20,053 nucleotides of DNA from Saccoglossus kowalevskii (Eukaryota; Hemichordata; Enteropneusta; Harrimaniidae). The notes beneath the pieces are model-generated. The model saw only the letters and a program-made list of their open reading frames with translations, was not told the origin of the DNA and made no database searches. A program made the translations under genes and the position numbers. Shown one piece after another: positions 19,484-20,053 of the stretch (within the stretch, counting starts at the first letter, position 1; every line of letters starts with the position of its first letter). The stretch is from NCBI RefSeq assembly GCF_000003605.2, contig NW_003157480.1, forward strand, positions 1-20,053, in the 5' to 3' direction.

Positions 19484-20053
19484 TCTCCTCAAATCCCACT
19501 GGCTGTGTTGTAAGTGTGTTCTCCTCAAATCCGACAGGCTGTGTTGTAAGTGTGTTCTCTTCAAATCCGACAGGCTGTGTTGTAAGTGTGTTCTCCCCAA
19601 ATCCGACAGGCTGTGTTGTAAGTGTGTTCTCCTCAAATTCGACAGGCTGTGTTGTAAGTGTGTTCTCATCAAATCCGACAGGCTGTGTTGTAAGTGTGTT
19701 CTCCTCAAATCAGACAGGCTGTGTTGTAAGTGTGTTCTCCTCAAATCCGACAGGCTGTGTTGTAAGTGTGTTCTCCTCAAATCAGACAGGCTGTGTTGTA
19801 AGTGTGTTCTCCTCAAATCAGACAGGCTGTATTGTAAGTGTGTTCTTCTCCAATCAGACAGGCTGTGTTGTAAGTGTTTTCTCCTCAAATCAGACAGGCT
19901 GTGTTGTAAGTGTGTTCTCCTCCAATCAGACAGGCTGTGTTGTAAGTGTGTTATCCTCAAATCAGACAGGCTGTGTTGTAAATGTGTTCTCCTCAAATCA
20001 GACAGGCTGTGTTGTGTGTTCTCCTCAAATCCCACAGGCTGTGTTGTATGATG
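19484..20053 (+). repeat. G/K composite block, copy 3, running off the window
   Basis: cccactgg, ccgac, ctcccc (19595), attcgac, ctcatc, gtattg/cttctcc (19845), tgttttctcc, ctcctcc, atcctc, gtaaatg, a 32-bp monomer (about 20006) and cccaca. It follows 13920-14490 at a constant offset of 5,564. The last bases read gtatgatg where the usual core would read gtaagtgt. With so few bases this could be a variant monomer or the first bases outside the array. Confidence 0.86.

Larger units (their letters stand above)
1..20053 (+). repeat. 36-bp tandem satellite array, about 557 monomers, filling the window
   Basis: Every line of the window is the same 36-bp unit repeated head to tail. A representative full monomer lies at 217-252, beginning gacaggctg and ending caaatca. 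The core ggctgtgttgtaagtgtgtt is almost invariant. The hinge, typically ctcctcaaatcagaca, carries most variation. The consensus is about 44% GC, T-rich on the plus strand, and has no CpG unless the hinge reads ccgac. All monomers have the same orientation, and the array runs past both window edges in phase. Short forms of 33 and 32 bp and one-base indels occur. Tandem minisatellites of this kind are known from eukaryotic subtelomeric, pericentromeric and intronic DNA. Which of these applies here cannot be seen. I do not recognise the family. No start, ribosome site, RNA gene or unique spacer is visible anywhere. Confidence 0.98.

Noticed and set aside
1-20053. CRISPR array (36 bp is a common CRISPR repeat length)
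   Set aside because: Repeats abut directly with no unique spacers, there are hundreds of copies with internal variation, and no cas gene or leader is visible.
1-20053. Telomeric or subtelomeric short repeats
   Set aside because: No run of ttaggg, ccctaa or a variant was seen. The unit is 36 bp and not G-run based.
1-20053. CENP-B box within the monomer
   Set aside because: The core lacks the ttcg and cggga elements of the box. Only the idea of a conserved core in a satellite is similar.
1-20053. Transposon or insertion sequence, tRNA, rRNA or other RNA gene inside the array
   Set aside because: No stretch departs from the 36-bp unit by more than small indels. There are no terminal inverted repeats, target-site duplications or cloverleaf-forming segments.
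1-20053. Z-DNA-forming (GT)n tract
   Set aside because: The core is TG-rich, but alternation is broken by TT and AA every few bases. The longest clean alternating run is only about 6-8 bases.
1-20053. Polyadenylation signals or promoters
   Set aside because: No aataaa or attaaa and no TATA-type element stands out. The ctcttaaaatc hinge is only a monomer variant.

Overview
The whole 20,053-base window is one uninterrupted head-to-tail satellite/minisatellite array. The unit is 36 bp and there are roughly 557 copies, all in the same orientation. I found no unique sequence, no credible protein gene, no RNA gene, no transposon and no inverted monomer. An array this long, homogeneous and non-coding points to a eukaryotic nuclear genome, most likely an animal. 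A CpG-to-TpG/CpA pattern at one monomer position would fit a methylating (vertebrate-like) genome. I do not recognise the satellite and cannot name the species.

Each monomer has two parts. The near-invariant core is ggctgtgttgtaagtgtgtt. It is followed by a variable 16-bp hinge, most often ctcctcaaatcagaca. Nearly all substitutions that define subfamilies sit in the hinge: ctcttc, gtcctc, atcctc, ttcttc, ctcctcc, ctctta, and cag/ccg/ctg before ac. Length variants are 33 bp (loss of one ctc), 32 bp (loss of aagt from the core) and scattered one-base changes.

Hinge markers show a second, mosaic layer of duplicated blocks, mostly 0.4-1.2 kb. Positions 1-3190 are family A units: copies at 461 and 1646, with a third copy at 5521-6450. 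Positions 3195-4260 hold family B (gtcctc, agactg, gctctg) followed by block K. Positions 4261-4520 are degenerate. Positions 4521-5480 are family C. Positions 6451-9890 alternate C, B and D/F blocks. Positions 9891-12000 hold block E, A-like sequence and a second copy of the 2666-3190 block. Positions 12001-17035 hold three copies of block F separated by E and G/K blocks. Positions 17085-19258 are a near-perfect tandem duplication of about 1.1 kb. The window ends inside a third G/K copy.

Three of six reading frames stay open for long stretches because 36 is a multiple of 3. The resulting 12-residue repeats (SDRLCCKCVLLK, SNQTGCVVSVFS, and THLQHSLSDLRR on the minus strand) are best read as by-products of the repeat. 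The points of most interest are the conserved core, which carries a GTAAGT splice-donor-like motif and an ACAnnnTGT dyad in most monomers, and the nested block structure, which records how the array grew or where an assembler may have mis-joined it. Block relationships were traced by eye from marker variants, so boundaries are good to about one monomer.
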